Origin: Chondrinema litorale
GTDB taxonomy: Bacteria > Bacteroidota > Bacteroidia > Cytophagales > Flammeovirgaceae
Assembly: GCF_026250525.1 (NCBI RefSeq)
Contig: NZ_CP111043.1
Span: 372,001-436,000 of the forward strand
Direction: 5' to 3'
Length of the DNA: 64,000 bases
Of the stretch, positions 25,972 to 35,101 are shown one piece after another. The translations under genes were made by a program, and so were the position numbers. The notes under the pieces were generated by a model, which was given only the letters and a program-made list of their open reading frames with translations, did no database searches and was not told the origin of the DNA. The stretch's first letter is position 1. Each line of letters starts with the position of its first letter.

Positions 25972-26736
25972 TTGAAAGTTACATTTCTGGGAACAGGAAC
26001 CTCGCAGGGAGTGCCCGTAATTGGGTCAGATGATCCAGTATGTTTATCCATCGACTTTAGAGACAAGAGATTAAGGTCATCCATTTTAATAGAGAATGAT
26101 GATCAAACTTTTGTGATTGACACTGGGCCAGATTTTAGGCAGCAAATGCTTAGAGAAAGGATAAAAAAGCTGGATGCAGTTATTTTTACTCATCAGCATA
26201 AAGACCATACAGCAGGTTTAGACGATATCCGCTCTTTTTACTTTAAACAGGAAAAAGACATGCCTGTTTATGCTAAAAAAGAAGTGATAGAACAGTTGAA
26301 AATGGAGTTTGCCTATATGTTTGCACAGTTTAAATATCCAGGTGTAGCTTCTTTAGATATTCACGAGATAAACAACGAACCTTTTAGAATTGGTTCTACT
26401 ACTTTTACTCCGATAGAAGTACTGCATTACAAATTGCCAATTTACGGATATAGAATAAAAGATTTCACTTATATTACAGATGCCAAATACATAGACGATA
26501 AAGAACTTGAAAAAGTAAATGGCAGTAAAATATTGGTTTTAAATACTTTACAGCACGATCCGCACATATCTCATTTAACACTTTCAGAAGCATTAGAGAT
26601 AATAAAGAAAGTGGATGTAGAGCAGGTTTATTTAACACACATCAGTTACAAACTGGGATTCCACGCAGAAGTTAGCAAAGAATTACCAGAAGGGGTACAT
26701 CTGGCTTACGACGGTCTTAAATTAAACATTGATTAA
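25972..26736 (+). CDS. MBL-fold metallo-hydrolase (PhnP-like)
   Basis: The 254-residue protein is a metallo-beta-lactamase-fold hydrolase. The N-terminal KVTFLGTGTSQGVPVIG is the typical opening of the PhnP/lipoyl-associated subgroup. The metal-binding signature THQHKDHTAGLDD supplies His74, His76, Asp78 and His79; a further His follows in VLHYKLPIYGYR (about 147), an Asp in YITDAKYI and a His in LTHISYKLGFH. PhnP is a cyclic phosphodiesterase, but many relatives have other substrates, so the precise reaction is open. The start is a TTG at 25972; the first in-frame ATG would remove the first 58 residues including the beta-sheet core, so the TTG is well supported. It lies two bases upstream of tag. 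Confidence 0.92.
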   Translation: MKVTFLGTGTSQGVPVIGSDDPVCLSIDFRDKRLRSSILIENDDQTFVIDTGPDFRQQMLRERIKKLDAVIFTHQHKDHTAGLDDIRSFYFKQEKDMPVYAKKEVIEQLKMEFAYMFAQFKYPGVASLDIHEINNEPFRIGSTTFTPIEVLHYKLPIYGYRIKDFTYITDAKYIDDKELEKVNGSKILVLNTLQHDPHISHLTLSEALEIIKKVDVEQVYLTHISYKLGFHAEVSKELPEGVHLAYDGLKLNID

Positions 26737-26738
26737 TA

Positions 26739-27329
26739 ATGGAGAACGATTCAATATGCAGATGTAAATGGGTGAAAATGAAAAACCCAACTTATATAAA
26801 ATACCACGACGAAGAATGGGGAGTGCCTGTAAAAGACGACCGACAAATGTTTGAATTCCTCACTTTGGAATCATTTCAAGCAGGTTTAAGTTGGGAAACC
26901 ATCCTCAATAAAAGAGAGAATTTTAGAAATGCCTTCGACAATTTTGATGTAGAGAAGATTGCTGCCTACTCAGAAGAAAAGCTACAGTCTCTTGTAGAAG
27001 ATAAAGGCATTATCAGAAATAAGCTAAAAATTGCAGCAGCAGTAAATAATGCAAAACGATTTATCGAAATCAAAGAAAAACATGCTAGTTTTTGCGATTA
27101 TTTCTGGCAGTTTTCGGATGGTAAAAGCATCATAAACAAATGGGCAGATAATAGTTCAGTACCAGCATCTACCCCACTTTCTGATAAAATTAGTAAAGAA
27201 CTCAAAAAACAAGGCTTTAAGTTTATGGGCACCACAGTAGTTTATGCTCATATGCAGGCTGTAGGCATGGTAAACGATCATACAACCGATTGTTTCAGAT
27301 ACCATGAAATAATCCAAACTTATTCATGA
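26739..27329 (+). CDS. tag: DNA-3-methyladenine glycosylase I (Tag)
   Basis: Tag removes 3-methyladenine from alkylated DNA, starting base-excision repair. The 196-residue protein has the family length. The structural zinc site is present: Cys7 or Cys9 in ICRCKW, His23 in YHDEEWG, and His181 and Cys185 in VNDHTTDC. The substrate-pocket segments YHDEEWGVP and SFQAGLSWETIL (with Trp52) are also clear. The gene starts two bases after the metallo-hydrolase stop codon and overlaps the M28 peptidase gene by four bases (ATGA). The operon partners have no obvious link with DNA repair, which may just reflect compact arrangement. Confidence 0.96.
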   Translation: MENDSICRCKWVKMKNPTYIKYHDEEWGVPVKDDRQMFEFLTLESFQAGLSWETILNKRENFRNAFDNFDVEKIAAYSEEKLQSLVEDKGIIRNKLKIAAAVNNAKRFIEIKEKHASFCDYFWQFSDGKSIINKWADNSSVPASTPLSDKISKELKKQGFKFMGTTVVYAHMQAVGMVNDHTTDCFRYHEIIQTYS

Positions 27330-28600
27330 AAAACAAACGCTCTTTTTTATTAGCATTTCTATTATCAGTTTCTTTAAACTATGTAACTGCTCAAGATTTA
27401 GATCGAGCTAGAGAAATTATTGATACCTTATGTGCACCAGGAATGCATGGGCGAGGCTATGTGAGAGACGGAGACAAAATTGCCGCAGATTACATAGAAG
27501 CTCAGTTTAAAGAAATTGGCTTAACACCTTTTGGCATAAACTATAAACAAGAGTTTCAATTGGATGTAAATACATTTCCTGAGCAGGCAGCCTTACAAAT
27601 TGGGAAACAAGTTTTATTACCCGGAATAGATTTTATTGCTGATGCAGCTTCTGGTTCTGGATATGGCGAGGCAAAACTTATATTTCTAGATACACTTATT
27701 TTTTCTGATGAAGCAGCGCTAAAAAATTTCAGTAGCACAAATTTCACTAAGAATGTATTGGTATACGATGCCAAATATGAGAGCAAGATTAGAGAACTCC
27801 CTCAAGAAGCTATAAAATCGTATTTGAGTGCAGCTTGCGTAATTGTTTTACACGAAAAACTCACTGGAAGTATTAGAAGAGAACAGTATCGGTTCCCTAA
27901 GTTTTTAGTACTGAAAAAAAACATTAAAAAGCTTAAGAAAAAGCAAAAGGTAATTTTCCAATTAGATGCAGTAATGCAACCAGCTTATAAAACACAAAAT
28001 GTATTGGCTTATGTACCAGGCAGTGTACAACAAGATTCGTTTTTGGTAGTATGTGCCCACTACGATCACTTAGGTACTTTAGGCAACAAGGTCTATTTTC
28101 CCGGAGCGAATGATAATGCAAGTGGAGTAGCTATGATGCTAGAATTAGCACATTATTTTAAAGAGAATCCATTAGATGTTTCAGTAGCTTTTATAGCTTT
28201 TGGTGCAGAAGAAGCTGGACTTGTTGGGTCAAGGTTTTTCAATGCCTACCCTGTTTTTCCATTAGACAACATTAAGTTTGTATTTAATCTGGATTTATTT
28301 GGCACTGGTGAAGAAGGAATAACAGCCGTAAATGCAGAAGCCTTACCAGAAGCATTTTCAGCTTTAAAAGAAATTAATGAAGATAACCATTACTTATCTA
28401 CCATTAAAAAGAGAGGCCAAGCAGCCAACTCCGATCATTATTTCTTTGCTGAAAATGGTGTTCCAGCAATGTTTTTTTATTTAATGGGAGACTGGCAAAA
28501 TTACCACGACATTTTTGATAAAACTCCTTTGCCATTAACAGAGTTTGATGGAGCTTTTGATTTACTTAGAGACTTTATAAAAGAAATAGCAGAAAAGTAA
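27326..28600 (+). CDS. exported M28-family zinc peptidase
   Basis: The 424-residue protein starts with a signal peptide (FLLAFLLSVSLNYVTAQ). M28 peptidases are di-zinc aminopeptidases or carboxypeptidases. All metal ligands are visible: His245 (VCAHYDHLG), Asp263 (PGANDNASG, bridging), Glu296 next to the general-base Glu295 (GAEEAGLVGS), Asp323 (NLDLFG) and His371 or His394 (NSDHYFF, NYHD). The insertion at about 85-225 between N-terminal helices and the catalytic core resembles a PA-like lid. It probably trims peptides in the periplasm. The start overlaps tag by four bases, so it is translationally coupled. No terminator hairpin is obvious after its stop. Confidence 0.93.
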   Translation: MKNKRSFLLAFLLSVSLNYVTAQDLDRAREIIDTLCAPGMHGRGYVRDGDKIAADYIEAQFKEIGLTPFGINYKQEFQLDVNTFPEQAALQIGKQVLLPGIDFIADAASGSGYGEAKLIFLDTLIFSDEAALKNFSSTNFTKNVLVYDAKYESKIRELPQEAIKSYLSAACVIVLHEKLTGSIRREQYRFPKFLVLKKNIKKLKKKQKVIFQLDAVMQPAYKTQNVLAYVPGSVQQDSFLVVCAHYDHLGTLGNKVYFPGANDNASGVAMMLELAHYFKENPLDVSVAFIAFGAEEAGLVGSRFFNAYPVFPLDNIKFVFNLDLFGTGEEGITAVNAEALPEAFSALKEINEDNHYLSTIKKRGQAANSDHYFFAENGVPAMFFYLMGDWQNYHDIFDKTPLPLTEFDGAFDLLRDFIKEIAEK

Positions 28601-28919
28601 AATTTGAAGGAATTTTACATAAGTATTTGCGCTGTTACTTGTTTAATATGTAACACTTAATAATACAAAACGATTTTTTTATATTTTTTTGAGTACAAAT
28701 GAATAGTCAAAATTATTACCTAAACAAAACAAAGCTGAAACTTAGTTATATGGCAACTTGTTCATTATCTGATTATTGAAAGTTACAATAGAATGAATGT
28801 TACTTTTTTAGATATCATAACAGTGTTGTAATTTTGATTTATAAGAAAATATTTTTCCAACTTAGCCGAAAGTATTCTTGTCTTATTTAAAGACTCACAT
28901 TTGAATAACTTTTTACACA
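28601..28919. other. intergenic region before the T9SS cargo gene
   Basis: This 319-base stretch is AT-rich and holds no ORF that looks real. The only signal I see is TAATTTTG at 28829-28836. No strong hairpin or terminator for the upstream peptidase gene is visible. Confidence 0.6.
28829..28836 (+). promoter_or_regulatory. putative -7 element (TAATTTTG) for the T9SS cargo gene
   Basis: TAATTTTG fits TAnnTTTG; a start near 28843 gives a leader of about 77 bases before the TTG start codon at 28920. Confidence 0.4.
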
Positions 28920-31775
28920 TTGAAAACTTTGCCGAAAATAAACCTGTTTACTTTGAAAAATAAATGGATAGCAAAGAGCCTGACAGTATTATTAGGAATT
29001 ATTTTAGCTAATATTCCAAGTTTAGTCCATGCTACACATATTCGTGCAGGAGATTTAACAGCCGTAAGAATTTCCAGCACAAGTCTTACTTATCGCTTTA
29101 CTGTATTTTTGTATAGAGATAATGGTGGTGTTCCTCCACAACCTGGTACATTCGAGTTCGGATATTCTTCTGCAGAAGCCGTAATGGTTGAGCCAATCTC
29201 TTTAGGATTTATTGATGGCGTGGTGGATAATCAAGGAGATGCTACAGAAATCTTGATGTATCAGGTAGAGCATACCTTCCCTAGCCCCGGTGGTTACAAA
29301 GTAAGCTACTACGAGCAGAACAGAAACCCGAGTGTATCTAACATGTTTAACTCTGGTAATACTGCTTTTTATATCGAATCTGTTTTCAGCATTAACCCTG
29401 CTTATGGTTTAAACTCTTCACCAGTTCTTTTAATCGCTCCGGTAGATTTAGCAGCAGTTGGTCAGAAATTTATCCATAACCCAGGTGCTTACGATGCTGA
29501 TGGTGATAGCCTTTCTTACCGTCTTACTGTTTGTAAGCAAGGTAAAGACGAAGACGGCAACCCAATAGAAGTTGTACAATACAGCTATCCAGATGAGTAC
29601 AGTTACGAAACAGAAGATGGGCAAACGCCTCCAACATTCTCCATAAACCCGATTAATGGTGACCTCATTTGGGATGCACCGGGTGAAGTAGGGGAATATA
29701 ATGTGGCCTTTTATGTAGATGAGTGGCGAAATGGCCAACAGATCGGTGCTGTAAACCGAGATATGCAGATTATTGTAGTGGATAACCCGAATGATAGGCC
29801 AGAGCTAGAAATTCCTAACGATACCTGTATCGTAGCTGGGACTACTTTAGAAGCTATTATTAAAGGTTATGATCTTGATCCAGACCATATAACACTCACT
29901 GCAGAAGGTGGTTTATTCTCTGATCCTGATAGTGGAGGCCATACCAATCAGGCTACTTTTGAGGTAACTGGCTTGCAACCACCTAATGGTGAAGAAGAAG
30001 GTGTATTCTCTTGGGAAACAACTTGTGATGATATTAGAACTGAACCTTATCAAGCTACTTTTAAAGTAAGGGATGAGCCAGAAGATGGCTATAGCTTGGT
30101 GGATATTCAGACTTGGCGAATTACTGTTGTTGGCCCTGCTCCTGAAAATCTTGTGGCAGATGTAGATTTAATTTCTAACTCTGTAGAGCTTAACTGGGAT
30201 GATTATATCTGTAACATTCCTGGTGCAGCTATGACTATCTGGAGAAGAAGAGGTGCTTTTGATTTTGAACCCGACAATTGTGAAACTGGTCTACCTGCTT
30301 ACACTGGTTATGAGAAAATTGCTGAGGTAGATGTAGACCAAACTACTTATTTTGACGATAACGAAGGACTCGGACTCGAAAGAGGTGTTACCTACTGCTA
30401 TAGAATTTATGTCAGCTTCCCATCTCCTAAAGGTGGTGAGAGTTATGCATCTATTGAAGCTTGTGTGTTTATTCCGCAATTGGCTCCATACATTATTGAA
30501 ACTAGTGTTACTGAAACGTCTAGAACCGATGGGAAAGTAAATGTTACTTGGACAAAACCAATTGGCATTGATGTAGACCAATATCCAAAACCTTGGACTT
30601 ACAGTCTACTTAGAAATAATGGATTAGAAGGAGATGAAAACACAGTAGAATTAGGAACATTTAGTGAAAATGATACTACATTCCTCGACGAAACAGGTTT
30701 AGATACAGAAAGGCTTCCTTACAATTATAAAATTGAGTTCTATTCAGATGGAGCATTAACCGATACTTCTAGCTCTGCATCTACAGTCTTTTTAGAAGCA
30801 AACTCAGCACTAGAATCGGTAGTCTTAACTTGGGATGCAGATGTACCTTGGAGCAATGCATCCAGTAAATTCCCTAAACATTATATCTACCGAGAAGAGC
30901 CACTAAATTCAGGAGAATATATCTTGTTTGACAGTGTAAACATCTCTAACAATGGATTTACTTATGTAGATGATGGTAATAAGGACGGATTTACGCTAGT
31001 AGAAAAAACGGAGTATTGCTATAAAGTCTTAACAGTGGGTACTTATGATAATCCGGACATTAGAGATTCACTCTTGAATATGTCTCAAGAAGCCTGTGCG
31101 GTAATCTTGGATACAACAGCTCCTTGCCCACCAATATTAAGTGTTACTGCACCTAACTGCGACGATTTCGAAATTATTCTGGATGACCAAACAGTAGATT
31201 GTTCTCCAACAGATACACTCTTCTCCAATACCCTCGAGTGGGAAAATGACTCCAATACTGCTTGCGATCAAGAGATTGAGTCTTACAATGTTTATTATTC
31301 TGCTAGAGAAGATGGAGAGTTTGAGTTAATTGCAGAAAATGTATTAAACTTAACCTATTTGCACGATGATATTTCTTCATTAGCAGGCTGCTATGCAGTA
31401 ACTGCATTAGATGGTACAGGCAACGAAAGTGCATTTAGTAATATAGTTTGTGTAGATAACTGCCCATTCTATCAGCTACCAAATGCTTTTACACCAAATG
31501 ATGATGGCGTAAATGATGTCTTCAGACCATATAAATGTATCAAGTTTATTAAGTCTGTAGAATTTACAGTTTTTAATAGATGGGGAGAGAAAATGTATGA
31601 AAGTAATGATGATATCTATATCAATTGGGAAGGTATAGATAACGATGGTGACCAATTATCATCTGGTATTTACTACTACCATGTAAAACTCCAAACCATC
31701 AGACTAAATGAAGACGATGAAGAAGTCAACCTGAAAGGTTGGGTGAAAATAATTGATGGACAAGGACAGCAATAA
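28920..31775 (+). CDS. large secreted protein with type B T9SS sorting domain
   Basis: The 951-residue protein is probably exported by the type IX system and anchored or released at the surface. A signal peptide lies near the start (WIAKSLTVLLGIILANIPSLVHA). The mature N-terminus (THIRAGDLTAVRIS...LTYRFTVFLYRD) is common in Bacteroidota adhesin-like proteins. Cadherin or Ig-like repeats follow (DADGDSLSYRLTV; NPINGDLIWDAPGEVGEYNVAFYV), then at least three fibronectin-III-like segments from about 415 to 840. The C-terminal domain (about 850-945) begins LPNAFTPNDDGVNDVFRP and includes FNRWGEKMYES and SGIYYYHVKL, the gliding-motility-associated CHU_C type B sorting signal. The start is a TTG at 28920; no in-frame ATG precedes the signal peptide and a stop lies just upstream. 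Confidence 0.92.
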   Translation: MKTLPKINLFTLKNKWIAKSLTVLLGIILANIPSLVHATHIRAGDLTAVRISSTSLTYRFTVFLYRDNGGVPPQPGTFEFGYSSAEAVMVEPISLGFIDGVVDNQGDATEILMYQVEHTFPSPGGYKVSYYEQNRNPSVSNMFNSGNTAFYIESVFSINPAYGLNSSPVLLIAPVDLAAVGQKFIHNPGAYDADGDSLSYRLTVCKQGKDEDGNPIEVVQYSYPDEYSYETEDGQTPPTFSINPINGDLIWDAPGEVGEYNVAFYVDEWRNGQQIGAVNRDMQIIVVDNPNDRPELEIPNDTCIVAGTTLEAIIKGYDLDPDHITLTAEGGLFSDPDSGGHTNQATFEVTGLQPPNGEEEGVFSWETTCDDIRTEPYQATFKVRDEPEDGYSLVDIQTWRITVVGPAPENLVADVDLISNSVELNWDDYICNIPGAAMTIWRRRGAFDFEPDNCETGLPAYTGYEKIAEVDVDQTTYFDDNEGLGLERGVTYCYRIYVSFPSPKGGESYASIEACVFIPQLAPYIIETSVTETSRTDGKVNVTWTKPIGIDVDQYPKPWTYSLLRNNGLEGDENTVELGTFSENDTTFLDETGLDTERLPYNYKIEFYSDGALTDTSSSASTVFLEANSALESVVLTWDADVPWSNASSKFPKHYIYREEPLNSGEYILFDSVNISNNGFTYVDDGNKDGFTLVEKTEYCYKVLTVGTYDNPDIRDSLLNMSQEACAVILDTTAPCPPILSVTAPNCDDFEIILDDQTVDCSPTDTLFSNTLEWENDSNTACDQEIESYNVYYSAREDGEFELIAENVLNLTYLHDDISSLAGCYAVTALDGTGNESAFSNIVCVDNCPFYQLPNAFTPNDDGVNDVFRPYKCIKFIKSVEFTVFNRWGEKMYESNDDIYINWEGIDNDGDQLSSGIYYYHVKLQTIRLNEDDEEVNLKGWVKIIDGQGQQ

Positions 31776-31801
31776 TTGTAAAACCTAATCCATAAAAAAA
31801 G

Positions 31802-31831
31802 CCACTCTGAGAATCATCGGAGTGGTTTTTT
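31802..31831 (+). terminator. intrinsic terminator of the T9SS cargo gene
   Basis: CCACTCTGA (31802-31810) pairs with TCGGAGTGG (31817-31825), one G-T wobble, loop GAATCA, followed by six T. Confidence 0.8.
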
Positions 31832-31903
31832 GTTTAGTACGGTATTGGGAAAACCGAAAAATTAATCTGACACAATCTATATTTTCAATAAGAAAAAATA
31901 TTA

Positions 31904-32401
31904 TTAATCATTTGTAGATACCTGATTCTGTGTATCTGAACCATTTACAACAATAATTTCTATATTACTGATAGTTTTGATATCGTAATTCAACTGAGTT
32001 CCGGAGAGATCAATTTTTAAAGTTTCTGTTATAAGTGCTTCACATAAATCACCATAAGCGTTATGTGTTAAAATAACAGGCACTTTTGGAGGATAAATTT
32101 GATCTACAGATTCAGGCCACACCATTTCGAAAGTGTGCTCTTCACAACCTCCAGCATACGAAACTTCAACTTCTAAGAAGTTACCATTAATATTTACATC
32201 ATTAATCGTAAAAGTATCTGTTACGTAGTTTCCATTTAAGAACTTGTTATAAGTTTCTTGCCCTACGATTATATTTACTTTTCCTGTAGATGATATGGGC
32301 GCTACGTCTTCATCTACAGAACATGCACTTACGATTATCGATAATAAAAAAATCGCAAGTAGACATCGCAATTGCTGAGTAGTATGTTTTCTATTATGCA
32401 T
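31904..32401 (-). CDS. lipoprotein of unknown function
   Basis: From the ATG at 32399-32401 the protein has 165 residues and a lipoprotein signal: LRCLLAIFLLSIIVSACSVDEDV with lipobox LSAC-like VSAC and acylated Cys27. The frame opens further to an ATG at 32449, but that adds 16 charged residues ahead of the signal and is less likely. The mature protein has beta-rich segments and a conserved-looking AGGCEEHTFEMVWPES and HNAYGDLCEALITETLKIDL, containing two Cys that could form a disulfide. Similar small lipoproteins with Gly-Cys-x-x-His and His-Asn-x-x-Gly-Asp-x-Cys motifs occur in Bacteroidota, function unknown. It is divergent from the potassium channel gene. Confidence 0.78.
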   Translation of the reverse strand: MHNRKHTTQQLRCLLAIFLLSIIVSACSVDEDVAPISSTGKVNIIVGQETYNKFLNGNYVTDTFTINDVNINGNFLEVEVSYAGGCEEHTFEMVWPESVDQIYPPKVPVILTHNAYGDLCEALITETLKIDLSGTQLNYDIKTISNIEIIVVNGSDTQNQVSTND

Positions 32402-32524
32402 TTTTTTCTTAAAATCGCTTTGATAAAAAATAAGGTATTTCCCTATCAAAGTATAAATTAGTATGTTTTGGGAGTAACCATTTTTTTCAATACGCTCCTA
32501 CTCCCTAAAATGCTGCTTTATTAG

Positions 32525-33823
32525 ATGAAAATAAATTTGCTGAACAAATGGAGGTATAATAAATTAATTTTTGATTATATCTGGAATACACTTGTTATTG
32601 TATCGACAAGTTTTTTGGCTATCGTAATTCCATTAGATCTTGAATACAATGTATTTAATAATACTTGGCTTAGTGGAATAAACCTATGCATTTATGCCAT
32701 CTATTTTATAGATATTCTGGTTTGTAAAGACAGAATTCTGCATACATCATCTACAAATAACTTTCAAGAAAAAGCATATGCACGTAATCCTTTTAGAAGG
32801 TGGATATATGCAGATATTATTGCGTTAATACCTTTCCATTTAATCTTTGGAATGCCGTTTTTAGCCTTACTCAGACTAGCCAAAATACCCAAAGTATTAA
32901 GCTACCTTCAGTATTTTAGGTATTACATGGTGAGATACTCCACCACTATTACCGGTTTGTATTTTGCATTTTGCCTTATACATTTATCTCATTGGGTCAG
33001 TTGTGGATGGTTATTACTTATTAAACAAGACCCAAACCTTGATACTACAAGCAATTATATTAGAGCCCTATATTGGAGTGTTACCACGTTAACTACTGTT
33101 GGTTTCGGAGATATTACACCTAACATCAACAACAACTCTGAGCTCATTTACACCATGATCGTACAACTAATGGGTGTGGGAGTGTATGGTTTAGTAATTG
33201 GTAACGTGGCGGGCTTAATCGCTAAAAACGATCCAGCAAAAATTCAATATCTCGAAAATATAGAAAAGTTGAAAGCCCTTATCAGATCGAGAAGGCTCCC
33301 TCCTCACCTTCAACATAAAATAAGAGATTACTTTACCTACCTTTGGCAAAACCGGTTGGGTTATGATGAAACCAGTTTCTTAAAGAAATTACCCGATAAT
33401 CTTCAGCAAGAATTGTCTATGCATCTAAAAAGTGAGATTGTAGAACAGATCGATATTTTTAAAGGTGCTTCAGATAATTTCATCAAAGAGATAGCCATGT
33501 TTTTAGAGCCAGAATTAGTTACCCCAGAAGATATCATATTTAAAAAAGGGGATGTTGGCAGTGCCATGTACTTTCTGGTAAGAGGAACTCTTAAAATAAT
33601 TGATGATGAAGGGAAGGTTATAAATATAATGCATGGTGGTGATTTCTTTGGAGAAATTGCACTTTTTATGCAAACCCCCAGAAGCGCCACAGTCGCTTCT
33701 GTAACCTATTGCGATCTTTACAAGCTCAAAAAAAATGAGTTTGACAAAGTAATTGAAAATTACCCGCAAATTGCCAGTAAAATAAAACAGCAAGCAATTA
33801 TTAGAAGACAAAGATATTTTTAA
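32525..33823 (+). CDS. six-helix potassium channel with cyclic-nucleotide-binding domain
   Basis: The 432-residue protein has the plan of voltage-gated/HCN-type channels. Hydrophobic helices S1-S4 span about 20-140, with basic residues in the S4 region (LLRLAKIPKVLSYLQYFRYYMVRY). The pore segment carries the selectivity filter TTVGFGD at 190-196, specific for potassium. S6 follows (MIVQLMGVGVYGLVIGNVAGLI), then a C-linker (about 235-310) and a cyclic-nucleotide-binding domain (about 310-420) with FGEIAL at 374-379 and phosphate-binding Arg385 in TPRSATVAS. Binding of cAMP or cGMP would modulate the gate. All key residues are present. It is divergent from a lipoprotein gene and converges on an M16 peptidase gene. 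Confidence 0.94.
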   Translation: MKINLLNKWRYNKLIFDYIWNTLVIVSTSFLAIVIPLDLEYNVFNNTWLSGINLCIYAIYFIDILVCKDRILHTSSTNNFQEKAYARNPFRRWIYADIIALIPFHLIFGMPFLALLRLAKIPKVLSYLQYFRYYMVRYSTTITGLYFAFCLIHLSHWVSCGWLLLIKQDPNLDTTSNYIRALYWSVTTLTTVGFGDITPNINNNSELIYTMIVQLMGVGVYGLVIGNVAGLIAKNDPAKIQYLENIEKLKALIRSRRLPPHLQHKIRDYFTYLWQNRLGYDETSFLKKLPDNLQQELSMHLKSEIVEQIDIFKGASDNFIKEIAMFLEPELVTPEDIIFKKGDVGSAMYFLVRGTLKIIDDEGKVINIMHGGDFFGEIALFMQTPRSATVASVTYCDLYKLKKNEFDKVIENYPQIASKIKQQAIIRRQRYF

Positions 33824-33854
33824 GCTGCTCTTAGCAAGCTAAAAACAGCTTAAA
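33819..33854. terminator. hairpin between convergent channel and peptidase genes
   Basis: TTTAAGCTG (33819-33827) pairs with CAGCTTAAA (33846-33854) over nine bases; the loop itself can form TTAG/CTAA. It overlaps the channel's stop codon and lies five bases from the peptidase's stop, so it may serve both strands. T tracts are short. Confidence 0.55.
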
Positions 33855-33859
33855 TTTCT

Positions 33860-35101
33860 TTACTTATCTTTCGGCATATAATATAAAGTGGAGCAATTAT
33901 CAGCTCTTAGAACATCTTTAGATACTGCCATTACTTCAGATAGATTCACTTTCTTAATCATATCAGTAGTCTTGTTTATCAGGCTGGTATCGCCTAAAGC
34001 TGTTGCAAATGCCAGCGACATAGCTCTTGATAACAATTCTATTTCAGAAAAAACCAGTGTCGATTCTGCTTGATTCTTCACCTTCATCAACTCTTCTTCC
34101 TGAATACCTCCTTGCTTTAGTTCTTCTATCACTTCTACCACGCGCTTGTCAGCTTCTTCTATAGATACTCCTTCAGAAATTGAACCTGAAATAATTAACA
34201 TGCCGGGATCTAACGAGCCTGAAATATTAGCACCGATGTTGGTAAATAATTTTTCTCTCTTTACAAGTGCTTCGTAAAGCCTAGAAGACTTGCCTCTACC
34301 CAAAACATCGCTCAATAAATCTGTACTAGTATACAAAGGGTCTTGCTTTGCACACATTCTGTAAACCTTGTATAAGTTGCTTACAGGAATATCTGCATGA
34401 ATATCTAAGTGTCTTTCTTCTTTCTGCTCTGGTTCTACTGGTAATATATTTTTCGTAAAATTACCAGCCGGAATCTCACCAAACCACTTGTCGGAGAGTC
34501 TTCTTACTTCATCAAAATCAACATTGCCTGCTACTACCATAATCGCATTATCTGGGCGATAATATCTGTAAAAGAATTCTTTTACATCGTCCATCGTAGC
34601 CTGCTCAATATGAGATATTTCTTTCCCAATAGTTGGCCACAAATACGGGTGTATTTTGTAAACCATTGGGCGCAACTTAAGCCATACATCTCCATATGGC
34701 TGGTTTAAATACCTTTGCTTAAACTCTTCAATTACTACTTTCTTTTGTAAATCCAATACTTTCGGATCAAAAGAGAGCGACAGCATTCTATCTGATTCGA
34801 GCCAAAAAGCTGTTTCCAAATTATCTGCTGGCAGTGTTATATAATAATTAGTAATGTCTGGAGAAGTAAAAGCATTATTCTCTCCTCCTACCTTTTGTAA
34901 AGGTGGATCGAACGATTCTATATTAGCAGAACCACCAAACATTAAATGCTCAAATAGATGGGCAAACCCTGTTTTGTTCGGGTCTTCGTCTTTAGACCCT
35001 ACATTGTACAAGATATTTACAACTGCTACTGGCATTTGTTTATCTTCATGCACAACCACTTTCAACCCATTTTCTAATTCAAAATCACAATAAGCTACCA
35101 T
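33860..35101 (-). CDS. M16-family zinc peptidase, single-unit form
   Basis: The 413-residue protein is an insulinase/PqqL-type peptidase. The inverted zinc motif HxxEH is present as HLFEHLMFGG (His48, Glu51, His52), and the distal Glu ligand is likely in VVIEEFKQR near 125. The second, non-catalytic half domain follows at about 180-400 with YKVYRMCAKQDPLY and DVLGRGKSSRLYEALVKREK. There is no signal peptide, so the protein appears cytoplasmic, unlike many M16 enzymes of this phylum that carry one. It is roughly half the length of the double M16 proteins; a partner subunit is not adjacent. Divergent from thrA with a 305-base gap. Confidence 0.92.
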   Translation of the reverse strand: MVAYCDFELENGLKVVVHEDKQMPVAVVNILYNVGSKDEDPNKTGFAHLFEHLMFGGSANIESFDPPLQKVGGENNAFTSPDITNYYITLPADNLETAFWLESDRMLSLSFDPKVLDLQKKVVIEEFKQRYLNQPYGDVWLKLRPMVYKIHPYLWPTIGKEISHIEQATMDDVKEFFYRYYRPDNAIMVVAGNVDFDEVRRLSDKWFGEIPAGNFTKNILPVEPEQKEERHLDIHADIPVSNLYKVYRMCAKQDPLYTSTDLLSDVLGRGKSSRLYEALVKREKLFTNIGANISGSLDPGMLIISGSISEGVSIEEADKRVVEVIEELKQGGIQEEELMKVKNQAESTLVFSEIELLSRAMSLAFATALGDTSLINKTTDMIKKVNLSEVMAVSKDVLRADNCSTLYYMPKDK

